This document shows, piece after piece, positions 1 through 6,249 of a DNA stretch of 7,645 nucleotides. The notes below the pieces were generated by a model. It saw nothing but the letters and a program-made list of their open reading frames with translations, searched no databases and was not told where the DNA came from. Source of the DNA: Burkholderiaceae bacterium (GTDB lineage Bacteria; Pseudomonadota; Gammaproteobacteria; Burkholderiales; Burkholderiaceae_C); contig JALOSD010000075.1 in assembly GCA_025458585.1 (NCBI GenBank), positions 1-7,645 on the forward strand, written 5' to 3'. The stretch's first letter is position 1, and each line of letters starts with the position of its first letter. The position numbers and the translations under genes were made by a program.

Positions 1-101
1 GCGTGCAGGCGCTCGGCCGTCGCGCGGCCGATGCCGGTCGAGGCGCCGACGAGCCAGACGACCTGGTTCGCCCAGTCGCGGATCGGGGGGTTCAGGGGCA
101 T
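1..101 (-). CDS. Short-chain dehydrogenase/reductase, N-terminal fragment
   Basis: Only the first 33 codons are present; the gene runs off the left edge. The translation has the N-terminal Rossmann dinucleotide-binding motif of SDR enzymes, GASTGIGRATAERL at about residues 20-33, matching the family pattern TGxxxGxG, after a beta strand NQVVWLV. This predicts an NAD(P)H-dependent cytosolic oxidoreductase; the catalytic Ser-Tyr-Lys residues and the substrate cannot be seen. It is the last visible gene of the minus-strand operon, starting 22 bp after the stop of the DUF3833 gene. The ATG at 101-99 is chosen because it gives an N-terminus of usual length; an in-frame GTG 12 nt upstream is possible, and neither has a strong Shine-Dalgarno sequence. 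SDR genes are regular members of related operons in other proteobacteria. Confidence 0.88.
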   Translation of the reverse strand, partial: MPLNPPIRDWANQVVWLVGASTGIGRATAERLH

Positions 102-123
102 CGTACGGGGCACACGAAATCGG

Positions 124-657
124 TCAGGGTTTGGTGAAGGCGAGCGTGACCTCGCCGAGCTTGATGCCGAACTTGCTCATCACCGCCTTGTTCAGCATCA
201 CGCGTTCGTCGACGAGGTACATCCAGTCGTCGAACTGGACGTGGTAGACCTTGCCGTCGACCGGCAGCGCGAGCGTGTAGCGCCAGTTGAAGGCGTTGCC
301 GGCGGCCTGGCCGCTGGCCTCGCCGATCACGTCGTCGGCGGTGCCGGTGTAGCGGCCGTCGGGCAGTTTCTTCAGCCGCCACACGCGGCGCTGGGTCTCG
401 CCGTCGCTGTAGGTGAAGTACTCGTCGAGCACGCCGTTGTCGCCGTCCCAGCTGTTCTTCATCAGCACGGTGAAGCGGCGCACGACCTTGCCGCTGCGGT
501 CGGTGAAGATGCCGTGCGCCGTCACATCGCCGTTGAAGTATTCGCGCAGGTCGAGCAGCGGGCGCTCGGCGGCGTAGTCGGCCGGTGTCGGGCCGGCGCA
601 GCCGGCCGTGGCGAGCGCGGCGGCGAGGCCGCCGGCGAGCCAGAGGCGTCGATTCAT
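124..657 (-). CDS. DUF3833 family lipoprotein
   Basis: This 177-residue protein starts with a lipoprotein signal: two Arg near the N-terminus, a hydrophobic Leu/Ala stretch, and a lipobox-like LATAGC with the acylated cysteine at residue 20. Residue +2 is Ala rather than Asp, which favours outer-membrane sorting. The mature part (YFNGDVTAHGIFTDRSG about residues 40-56, WRLKKLPDGRYTGTADDVIG about 93-112, then NWRYTLALPVDGKVY and FDDWMYLVDERVMLNKA) fits the DUF3833 family, small beta-rich proteins of unknown function; a lipocalin-like, ligand-binding role is inference. The ATG overlaps the stop of the upstream MFS gene (ATGA), suggesting translational coupling, and a good AAGGAG lies 7 nt before it. 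DUF3833 genes recur beside cfa-like, DUF1365 and amine-oxidase-like genes, so a role in membrane lipid modification or trafficking is likely. Confidence 0.88.
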   Translation of the reverse strand: MNRRLWLAGGLAAALATAGCAGPTPADYAAERPLLDLREYFNGDVTAHGIFTDRSGKVVRRFTVLMKNSWDGDNGVLDEYFTYSDGETQRRVWRLKKLPDGRYTGTADDVIGEASGQAAGNAFNWRYTLALPVDGKVYHVQFDDWMYLVDERVMLNKAVMSKFGIKLGEVTLAFTKP

Positions 658-1976
658 TCGGGGGCTCCTTCGGGGTGGCGCAGCCAGCGCGTGACGAGCA
701 GCGCCGCAGCGGCGAGCTTGAGCGCGCACGGCAGCGCGCAGTAGGCGATCACCAGCGCGCGAAGCGCCGCCTCGTCCTGGCTGCCGGGGCTGTAGCCGAA
801 CCACTGCAGCAGCGGCAGCGCGAGGCCAGCGGCGAGCGCGAGATTGAGCTTGGTCGCGAAGTTCCACCAGCCGAAGTACGCGCCCTCGGCCTGGCCGCTG
901 CGGCCGGCGCGCTGGATCACGCCGGCGAGCAGCGCGCCCGGCAGCGCGAGGTCGGCGCCGAGCGCGAGGCCGCTGGCGATGCACACCGCGGTGTAGCCGA
1001 CGACGTCGCCCGGGCCGAGCAGCGCCGCCCAGACGAACGCGACGACGGCCAGCAGCATGCCGGCGAGCCACGCGCGCGCCAGCCCGAGCCGGCGCACGAC
1101 GCGCACCCACAGCGGCATCGACAGCGCGCCGGCGGCGAAGTAGCTGGCGAGGAACAGGGGCTCGAACTGCGGTGCCTGCAGGCGGTCGCGGATGAAGAAC
1201 AGCACCAGCGTCGCCGGCACCGCGCTCGCGATGCCGTTGACGAGGAAGATCGCGAGCAGGCGGCGAAACGCCGCGTCGGCGAGCGGCAGCGTCATCGGCA
1301 GCGGCGCCGCCGTCGACGCCGGCGTGCTCGCCCGCGGCGCGCGCGCGAGCAGCGCGACGCCGGCGGCGAGCGCCACGGCGAACACGATCGTTGCCGCGCC
1401 CATGCCGGCCAGCGCCGGCAGCACGCTCGCGACGAGCACGCCGGCGAGTGCGAAGCCCTCGCGCCACGCGACGACGCGTGCACGCTGCGGCGCGTCCCCG
1501 CCCAGGCGCGCGCCCCACGCCTGGTGCAGCACCGCGAGCACGCTGTAGGCCAGGTAGGTCACGGCGAGGCCGCCGGCGCACCACCACAGCAGCGCCGCGG
1601 TGCCCTCGACGGCCGGGAAGAACAGCGCCCGGAAACCGATCGCGGCGACGACCGCCGCGATCGCCGCGGCGACGAGCACGCGCGCGCTCGAATGCGCGAA
1701 CCAGCGGTCGACGAAGCGGCCGATCCACGGGTCGGTCACGGCGTCGAACAGGCGCGCGCCGAGCAGCACCGCGCCGAGCAGCGCCAGCGGCACGCCGAAC
1801 ACGGTCGCGTAGTGGTTCGGCAGCATCACGTACAGCGGCAGCGCCACGAAGGCCAGCGGCAGCCCGAGCCCGCCGTAGGTGACGCCCGCGCGCCAGCCGG
1901 CGCCCAGCGCACCCGTTGCGGCGGGCGTCGTCGAGGGCAGCGAAGGCATCGCCGCCGCGGGGCTCGGGGGCGTCAT
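654..1976 (-). CDS. MFS transporter, GPH (MFS_2) cation symporter type
   Basis: A 440-residue polytopic inner-membrane protein with about twelve hydrophobic segments and a polar central loop near residues 211-236. The loop after the second helix has LFDAVTDPWIGRFVDRW (about 76-92), which matches the GPH signature DAxxDPxxGxxxDR; later GADLALPGALLAGVI (about 340-354) and FGWWNFATKLNLALAAGL (about 368-385) match other conserved GPH positions. Classical members co-transport sugars with cations, but the substrate here is unknown. The operon context makes a lipid-related or oxidised small molecule more plausible than a sugar; that is inference. The ATG at 1976 is 2 bp after the chalcone-isomerase-like stop; the open frame continues 127 codons further upstream but that part only shadows the upstream gene. 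An internal ATG at codon 10 is a less likely start. The stop overlaps the next start by 4 bp. Confidence 0.9.
   Translation of the reverse strand: MTPPSPAAAMPSLPSTTPAATGALGAGWRAGVTYGGLGLPLAFVALPLYVMLPNHYATVFGVPLALLGAVLLGARLFDAVTDPWIGRFVDRWFAHSSARVLVAAAIAAVVAAIGFRALFFPAVEGTAALLWWCAGGLAVTYLAYSVLAVLHQAWGARLGGDAPQRARVVAWREGFALAGVLVASVLPALAGMGAATIVFAVALAAGVALLARAPRASTPASTAAPLPMTLPLADAAFRRLLAIFLVNGIASAVPATLVLFFIRDRLQAPQFEPLFLASYFAAGALSMPLWVRVVRRLGLARAWLAGMLLAVVAFVWAALLGPGDVVGYTAVCIASGLALGADLALPGALLAGVIQRAGRSGQAEGAYFGWWNFATKLNLALAAGLALPLLQWFGYSPGSQDEAALRALVIAYCALPCALKLAAAALLVTRWLRHPEGAPE
665..670 (-). promoter_or_regulatory. Shine-Dalgarno of the DUF3833 gene
   Basis: AAGGAG on the minus strand, 7 nt before the ATG at 657. 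It lies inside the 3' end of the MFS gene and is the best ribosome binding site of the operon. It fixes the lipoprotein start and suggests that gene can initiate on its own as well as by coupling to the MFS stop. Confidence 0.7.
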
Positions 1977-1978
1977 CG

Positions 1979-2533
1979 TCAGGCCCGGCCGCTGCCGAGC
2001 AGCGCGTCGCGCAGCCGGGGCTCCGAGGTCTGCGGCGCGAGCCAGATGCCGAAGAACAGGCGCGTGAACTCGGCGTCGCGTACCTCGCCGACGGGTCGCG
2101 CGTTGACGAAGAAGCGCGTCGCCTCGCCCGGGCGCTGCACGCCGGTGACGCGGTCGCCGGCCTGCACGTCGGGGATGATGCCCGTGAGCTGCCCCTGCCA
2201 GCGCTGCGCGCGCGCGTCGTCGAAGGGGCCGACACGGCGCATCTCGGCGATCGAGCGCTCGGCGATCAGCCGGCCGACGAGGGCGCGCGCGTACTCCAGC
2301 TCGAGCGCGAGCGGCAGCGCCGCCCAGTCGTCGGCTGCCGGGGTGCGCGCCGCCCACAGCCTGGCGTCGTAGACCGACAGGCCGAGGAAGCGCAGCCGCC
2401 CGCTGCCGACCAGGCGCGCGTCGGGCAGCTCGGCCGCGACCTCGGGCGGCGCGACCGACGCCCGCGCGCCACCCGCCGCGGCGGCGAGCGTCGCGAGCAG
2501 CAGCGTGCGGCGCGTCAGCGCAATTGGGTGCAT
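1979..2533 (-). CDS. Chalcone isomerase-like domain protein, exported
   Basis: This 184-residue protein starts with a signal peptide: TRRTLLLATL at residues 7-16, then an Ala/Gly-rich stretch and a likely cleavage after ARA near residue 25. The Arg-Arg before a hydrophobic core resembles a Tat signal, though it lacks the usual Phe. The mature part has the marks of the bacterial chalcone-isomerase-like family: GSGRLRFLGLSVYDARLW (43-60), LALELEYARALVGRLIAERS (75-94), and FFVNARPVGEVRDAEFTRLFFGIWLAP (141-167). Related plant proteins bind fatty acids, and true chalcone isomerase activity is not expected in this setting. A periplasmic fatty-acid or lipid-binding role fits the operon but is inference. 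The gene starts 8 bp after the Cfa-like stop and ends 2 bp before the MFS start. The upstream open frame belongs to the shadow of the Cfa-like gene, so the ATG at 2533 is preferred. Confidence 0.87.
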   Translation of the reverse strand: MHPIALTRRTLLLATLAAAAGGARASVAPPEVAAELPDARLVGSGRLRFLGLSVYDARLWAARTPAADDWAALPLALELEYARALVGRLIAERSIAEMRRVGPFDDARAQRWQGQLTGIIPDVQAGDRVTGVQRPGEATRFFVNARPVGEVRDAEFTRLFFGIWLAPQTSEPRLRDALLGSGRA

Positions 2534-2541
2534 GGCCACTC

Positions 2542-3765
2542 TCACTCGCGCTTCAGCGTGAACTGCACGACGTCGGTGTTGCCGGTCGCGAAGGCGGCCT
2601 CGCAGTACGCGAGGTAGAACTCCCACGTGCGCATGAAGCGCGTGTCGAAGCCGAGCTTGCGCACCTGCGGCTCGCGCTGCAGGAACGCGCTGCGCCAGCG
2701 CGCGAGCGTCTCGGCGTAGTCGCTGCCGAACGCGAGCTCGTCGACCACCGCGAGGCCCGCCTTCGCCGCCTCGTCGCGGAACACCGAGCGGCTCGGCAGC
2801 AGGCCGCCGGGGAAGATGTACTGCTGGATGAAGTCGGTCGAGCGCACGTAGCGCGGGAACAGGTCGTCGCGGATCGTGATTGTCTGGATGCACGCGCGCC
2901 CTCCCGGCTTGAGCTTGTCGTGCACGGTGCGGAAGTAGCTCGGCCAGTACTCGCGGCCAACGGCCTCGAACATCTCGATCGAGCAGATCGCGTCGAACGC
3001 ACCGTCGGCGACATCGCGGTAGTCCTGCAGCCTGAAGTCGGCGCGCTCGGCGAGGCCGGCGTCGGCCAGGCGCTTCGTCGCGTGCGCGAGCTGCTCGGTC
3101 GACAGCGTCAGGCCGGTGACGCGCGCGTCGAAGTCGCGCACCGCCATCTCGGCGAGCGCGCCCCAGCCGCAGCCGATCTCGAGCAGCCGCCCGCCGGCCT
3201 CGATGCCCGACTCGACGAGCGCGCGCCGCACCTTGGCCTGCTGGGCGTCGGGCAGCGAGCGCGAGACGTCGCCGTCGAACCACGCGCTCGAGTAGTTCAG
3301 CGTCTCGTCGAGCCACAGCGTGTAGAACGAGTTGCCGATGTCGTAGTGGGCGTGGATGTTCTTGCGGCTGCCGCGCCGAGAGTTGCGGTTCAGCAGGTGC
3401 TTGAGGCGGTAGGCGAGCGAGCCCCACCACGAACCGTAGATGATCGACTCCGCCGCCTCGCGGTTGGCGATGAACAGCTTCAGCAGCGCGGCGAGGTCGG
3501 GGCTGTTCCACGTGCCGTTGATGTAGGCCTCGGCGAAACCGATGTCGCCGGACTTCAGCGCCGCGCTGCAGACGTCCCAGGTGCGCAGCCGGATTGCGCC
3601 GCGCGGCTCGGGGTCGGCGGGATTGCCGAAGCGCGCCTGCGTGCCGTCGGGCAGCTGCACGTCGAGCGTGCCGCGCTGCAGCCCCTGAAGCAGGCGGAAG
3701 ATCGCGCGGGCGGCTGCCGGCGCCGAGGCGGGCAGCGTGAACGAGGCGGTGGTGGTCGTCGTCAT
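2542..3765 (-). CDS. Cyclopropane-fatty-acyl-phospholipid synthase family methyltransferase
   Basis: A 407-residue SAM-dependent methyltransferase of the Cfa/mycolic acid methyltransferase family, near the usual length. Features in order: a family N-terminal region including FAEAYINGTWNSPDL (77-91), HAHYDIGNSFYTLWLDETLNYSS (138-160), SAM-binding motif LLEIGCGWG (194-202), CSIEMFEAVG (261-270), and the C-terminal DFIQQYIFPGGLLPS (311-325). It should act on unsaturated acyl chains of membrane phospholipids. Compared with E. coli Cfa, two bicarbonate-binding positions appear changed: Cys to Ser160 and His to Gln294, while the Glu is kept (Glu267). This may mean methyl transfer without ring closure, as in the methylases of furan fatty acid synthesis, so the name cyclopropane synthase may be wrong. 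It starts 19 bp after DUF1365 with no clear Shine-Dalgarno, and sits mid-operon. Confidence 0.95.
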   Translation of the reverse strand: MTTTTTASFTLPASAPAAARAIFRLLQGLQRGTLDVQLPDGTQARFGNPADPEPRGAIRLRTWDVCSAALKSGDIGFAEAYINGTWNSPDLAALLKLFIANREAAESIIYGSWWGSLAYRLKHLLNRNSRRGSRKNIHAHYDIGNSFYTLWLDETLNYSSAWFDGDVSRSLPDAQQAKVRRALVESGIEAGGRLLEIGCGWGALAEMAVRDFDARVTGLTLSTEQLAHATKRLADAGLAERADFRLQDYRDVADGAFDAICSIEMFEAVGREYWPSYFRTVHDKLKPGGRACIQTITIRDDLFPRYVRSTDFIQQYIFPGGLLPSRSVFRDEAAKAGLAVVDELAFGSDYAETLARWRSAFLQREPQVRKLGFDTRFMRTWEFYLAYCEAAFATGNTDVVQFTLKRE

Positions 3766-3784
3766 CGTGTCGGGCAGGAAGCGA

Positions 3785-4651
3785 TCAGCGGGTCACGAAG
3801 GCCTCGGGTGGCGAGGGCTTGGAGAAGAACGGCACGCGCTTGAGCGCCAGTCGAAGCGCCTGCCAGTGGATGCGGCCGATGACGCCGAGCGTCATCATCG
3901 GCATGCCGAAGAAGGCGCGCCGCAGCGCGCGCGGCGTCACGGGCTCGAGCGTGCCGCTGACGCTGGTCAGCAGCAGCGGGCCGTCGGCGTCGTGGTGGTC
4001 GATGCGCACGACGGTGCGCGGCGCGTGCGCGCTTTCGCCGAGGTCGGTGCGCATGAAGCGGAAACGGTAGTCGCCCTCGACGCGGCAGAACGGCGAGACG
4101 TGGAACACCTTGCGCGCGCTCAGTTCGCGGCCGAAGTGCAGGTCGGCACCGGCGAGCAGGTAGCAGTGGCGCTCGCCGAACGTGTTGTTGACCTCGGCGA
4201 CGACGGCCGCGAGCGAGCCGTCGCGCCGGTGGCAGTACCAGAAGCTCACCGGCTTGAACACGACGCCGAGCACGCGCGGGTAGCAGTGCAGCCAGACCTC
4301 GCCGTCGGCGTCGGCGATGCCCTCGCGCGCGAGCAGTTCCTCGAGCCACGCCAGCGCGTCGGCGCGGCCGTCGCCGTGGTCGCGGTCGTCGAAGCTCACG
4401 AGGCCGAAGCGGTTGCGCCGCAGTGCGGCGTGCGGCGACGCGCGCAGCGTGCGCATCGGCAGCAGCAGGAAATACGTCGGGTAGTCGAAGCCGTGGCGCG
4501 CCGGGCGAAGGCGCTGGTGGCGCACCCGGCCGATGCCGAGCAGTGGCCGCGCCTTCTGCTCCTCGCCGATGCCGAGCAGTGGCCGCGCCTTCTGCTCCTC
4601 GCCGATGCCCGGCAGCGGCCGCGCCTGGCCCGCGTGCGACTCGTTGCTCAC
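3785..4651 (-). CDS. DUF1365 family protein with N-terminal repeat extension
   Basis: This 288-residue protein has a full DUF1365 domain from about residue 41: GRVRHQRLRPARHGFDYPTY, then SFDDRDHGDG (86-95), PRVLGVVFKPVSFWYCHRRDG (125-145), VAEVNNTFGERHCYLLAG (151-168), FHVSPFCRVEGDYRFRF (183-199) and GRIHWQALRLALKRVPF (259-275). The biochemical role of DUF1365 is unproven; it is found constantly beside the COG2907 oxidase and cfa-like genes, so a part in acyl-chain modification is likely. It starts with GTG overlapping the oxidase stop as GTGA, with GGAGG 4 nt upstream; no ATG lies before the domain. The family normally begins close to the GRVRH motif. Here about 40 extra residues hold nearly three copies of a 12-residue unit (KARPLLGIGEEQ), encoded by a 36-bp tandem repeat. 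Confidence 0.9.
   Translation of the reverse strand: MSNESHAGQARPLPGIGEEQKARPLLGIGEEQKARPLLGIGRVRHQRLRPARHGFDYPTYFLLLPMRTLRASPHAALRRNRFGLVSFDDRDHGDGRADALAWLEELLAREGIADADGEVWLHCYPRVLGVVFKPVSFWYCHRRDGSLAAVVAEVNNTFGERHCYLLAGADLHFGRELSARKVFHVSPFCRVEGDYRFRFMRTDLGESAHAPRTVVRIDHHDADGPLLLTSVSGTLEPVTPRALRRAFFGMPMMTLGVIGRIHWQALRLALKRVPFFSKPSPPEAFVTR
4529..4626 (-). repeat. 36-bp tandem repeat inside the DUF1365 coding region
   Basis: Two identical 36-bp units (4529-4564 and 4565-4600) are followed by a partial third copy (4601-4626) with 3 mismatches over 26 bp. The unit is a multiple of three, so it stays in frame and encodes the 12-residue repeat KARPLLGIGEEQ at the N-terminus of the DUF1365 protein. 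The partial copy, nearest the start codon, reads QARPLPGIGEEQ. Identity between the first two copies, including third codon positions, points to a recent duplication or slippage event. There are no spacers, so this is not a CRISPR array. Confidence 0.92.
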
Positions 4652-5955
4652 GCGGCCTCCGGCGTCGCCGCCTCGCTGCGCGCCCACGCTGCGCGCAGCC
4701 CGTCGACGACGGCGAGCCCCGACATCAATCCGTCCTCGTGGAAGCCGTAGCGCGTCCACGCGCCGCAGAACCACGTGTGCGCGCGGCCCTGGATCTCGCC
4801 GACGCGGCGCTGGGCGTCGATCGCGGCCCGGTCGAACACCGGATGCGCGTAGTCGAACTCGGCGATCACGCGGCCGGCCTCGGGCTCGCGCACGGGATTC
4901 AGCGAGACGACGACCGGCGTCGTCCACGGCAGCGGCTGCAGCTTGTTCAGCAGGTAGTGCAGGCACACCTGCGCTTGCTCGCGGTCGTCGTGCACTGCGC
5001 GCTCGTAGTTCCACGCCGCCCACGCCAGCCGGCGCCGCGGCAGCATCGCCGTGTCGGTGTGCAGCACGGCGCGGTTGGGCTGGTAGCGGATCGCGCCGAG
5101 CACGGCGCGCTCGGCGTCGGTCGCGTCGGCGAGCAGCGCGAGGCTCTGGTCGCTGTGGCTCGCGAGCACGACGTCGTCGAAGCGCTCGGCGCCGTGGTCG
5201 GTCGCGACGATCACGCCATACTCGCCGCTGCCCGGCGGGATGCGGCGAACGCTGCGCACCGGCGTGTTCAGTCTCGCGTCGCCGATGCGCTCGAGCATCT
5301 TCGCCACGTACTGCCGCGCGCCGCCGCGCACGGTGAACCACTGCGGCCGGTTCGCGACCTGGATCAGGCCGTGGTTGTGGCAGAAGCGGATCATCGTCGC
5401 GATCGGGAAGCGCAGCATCTGGTCGGTCGGGCACGACCAGATGCAGCCGATCATCGGCAGGAAGTACCAGTCGCGGAACTCGTCGCCGAAGCGGTGCTCG
5501 CGCAGGAAGTCGCCGATCGACTGCCGTTGCTCCTCCTCGGCGCCGCGCTCGGCGATCGCCGTCGTCAGCCGGTTGAAGCGCACGATCTCGGCGAGCAGGC
5601 GCCAGAAGCGCGGACGAAGGAGGTTGCTGCGCTGGGCGAACACGGTGTTCAGGTCCGAGCCGCTCCACTCGAGCGGCAGGTCGGGCACCTGCACCGAGAA
5701 CGACATGTCCGACGGCGCGATCGGCACGCCGAGCTCGGCGAAAAGCGCGAGCAGGTTCGGGTAGGTGCGTTCGTTCAGGACGAGAAAGCCGGTGTCGACG
5801 CCGTGCGTGATGCCGTCGAGCGTCACGTCGACCGTATTCGTGTGGCCGCCGAACCACGGCCCGGCCTCGAACAGCGTGACCTGGGCTTCACGCGCGAGGT
5901 GCCACGCGACCGCAAGACCCGAGATGCCCGACCCGACGACGGCAACGCGGCGCAT
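4648..5955 (-). CDS. FAD-dependent amine oxidase-like protein (COG2907 type)
   Basis: A 435-residue flavoprotein. The N-terminus MRRVAVVGSGISGLAVAWHL carries the GxGxxG dinucleotide-binding motif (residues 8-13), followed by the FAD-ribose acidic residue and GG pair in LFEAGPWFGGHTNT (28-41) and by DTGFLVLNERTYPNL (54-68). The C-terminus has CGAWTRYGFHEDGLMSGLAV (397-416), matching the second FAD contact region of amine oxidases. Internal signatures such as FLPMIGCIWSCPTDQML and FTVRGGARQYV are typical of the COG2907 group, annotated as NAD/FAD-binding or FAD-dependent oxidoreductase. Substrate is unproven; with a Cfa-like methyltransferase in the operon, oxidation or desaturation of methylated acyl chains is a reasonable guess. 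It is the first gene of the operon; the ATG has GGGGAG 8 nt upstream (5964-5969), and its stop overlaps the DUF1365 GTG. Confidence 0.93.
   Translation of the reverse strand: MRRVAVVGSGISGLAVAWHLAREAQVTLFEAGPWFGGHTNTVDVTLDGITHGVDTGFLVLNERTYPNLLALFAELGVPIAPSDMSFSVQVPDLPLEWSGSDLNTVFAQRSNLLRPRFWRLLAEIVRFNRLTTAIAERGAEEEQRQSIGDFLREHRFGDEFRDWYFLPMIGCIWSCPTDQMLRFPIATMIRFCHNHGLIQVANRPQWFTVRGGARQYVAKMLERIGDARLNTPVRSVRRIPPGSGEYGVIVATDHGAERFDDVVLASHSDQSLALLADATDAERAVLGAIRYQPNRAVLHTDTAMLPRRRLAWAAWNYERAVHDDREQAQVCLHYLLNKLQPLPWTTPVVVSLNPVREPEAGRVIAEFDYAHPVFDRAAIDAQRRVGEIQGRAHTWFCGAWTRYGFHEDGLMSGLAVVDGLRAAWARSEAATPEAA
4656..4660 (-). promoter_or_regulatory. Shine-Dalgarno supporting the GTG start of DUF1365
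   Basis: GGAGG on the minus strand ends 4 nt before the GTG at 4651-4649, inside the last codons of the upstream oxidase gene. The spacing is slightly short, but with the GTGA stop-start overlap it supports GTG as the true start and hence translation of the repeat extension. Confidence 0.55.
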
Positions 5956-5978
5956 CGTTCAGGCTCCCCGACATGCAA

Positions 5979-6004
5979 ACGGGACACCCGTGCGGGTGTC
6001 CCGT
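5979..6004 (-). promoter_or_regulatory. Perfect 12-bp inverted repeat in the operon leader
   Basis: Arms ACGGGACACCCG (5979-5990) and CGGGTGTCCCGT (5993-6004) are exact reverse complements separated by TG. In the minus-strand transcript this makes a very stable hairpin followed by UUUGCAU, ending 9 nt before the GGGGAG ribosome binding site and 23 nt before the oxidase ATG. It could be a weak terminator or attenuator, a translation or stability element, or a protein-binding palindrome; the sequence alone does not decide. Confidence 0.6.
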
Positions 6005-6036
6005 CGAATAAAAGCTGCCGTGTACCGCCCCGGAGC

Positions 6037-6067
6037 GAAGGAGGGAGGGAGGAGGGAGGAGGAGAGA
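6037..6067. repeat. Homopurine/homopyrimidine tract
   Basis: Thirty-one consecutive purines on the plus strand, made of GGA and GGGA steps, with a 16-bp perfect mirror repeat at 6044-6059 and three GGG runs. In a transcript of the downstream operon (minus strand) this is a 31-nt run of only C and U, the type of unstructured, C-rich RNA that Rho can load on. It may also be only a slippage-prone low-complexity tract. Confidence 0.7.
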
Positions 6068-6249
6068 CGCTTCGGGATTACGACCGGCGTTGCCGGCGGG
6101 CTACACAGCAGAAAAACCTCGGGAGTGCCGCCTTCGCCACTCACCCCACCCCGACTTTGAAAGCAGGACGGCACGCGAGTTCCGCCGTGATCGAAAGAAT
6201 TCGTATCGGGGCTGGACGGCGGGAAGGATGAGACTCGCATGGATTCAAG

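Noticed and set aside
585..2372. Long plus-strand open frame of 595 codons across the MFS and neighbouring genes
   Set aside because: It is antisense to well-supported genes, its translation is Arg/Ala/Glu-rich low complexity with no recognisable domain, and such frames are expected from GC-rich third positions.
2524..3843. Plus-strand open frame of 439 codons opposite the Cfa-like gene
   Set aside because: It lies opposite a recognisable methyltransferase and has biased composition and no family motif, so it is a shadow.
4529..4626. CRISPR-like repeat array
   Set aside because: Units are directly adjacent with no spacers, in frame within a coding region, and only two full copies exist.
6187..6207. 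ECF sigma (ChrR-type) promoter built from TGATC and CGTATC on the plus strand
   Set aside because: Spacing between the elements is far too short for -35 and -10 boxes, and the orientation points away from the operon.
4423..6231. Plus-strand open frame of 602 codons opposite the FAD oxidase
   Set aside because: It mirrors a clear flavoprotein gene; composition is Arg/Ala/Val-rich and no domain is seen.
5959..6240. Minus-strand 93-codon frame ending 3 bp before the oxidase ATG
   Set aside because: It is Ser/Pro/Arg-rich, made largely from the homopurine tract and the palindrome, has no ribosome binding site and no recognisable motif. A leader peptide cannot be excluded but is not supported.
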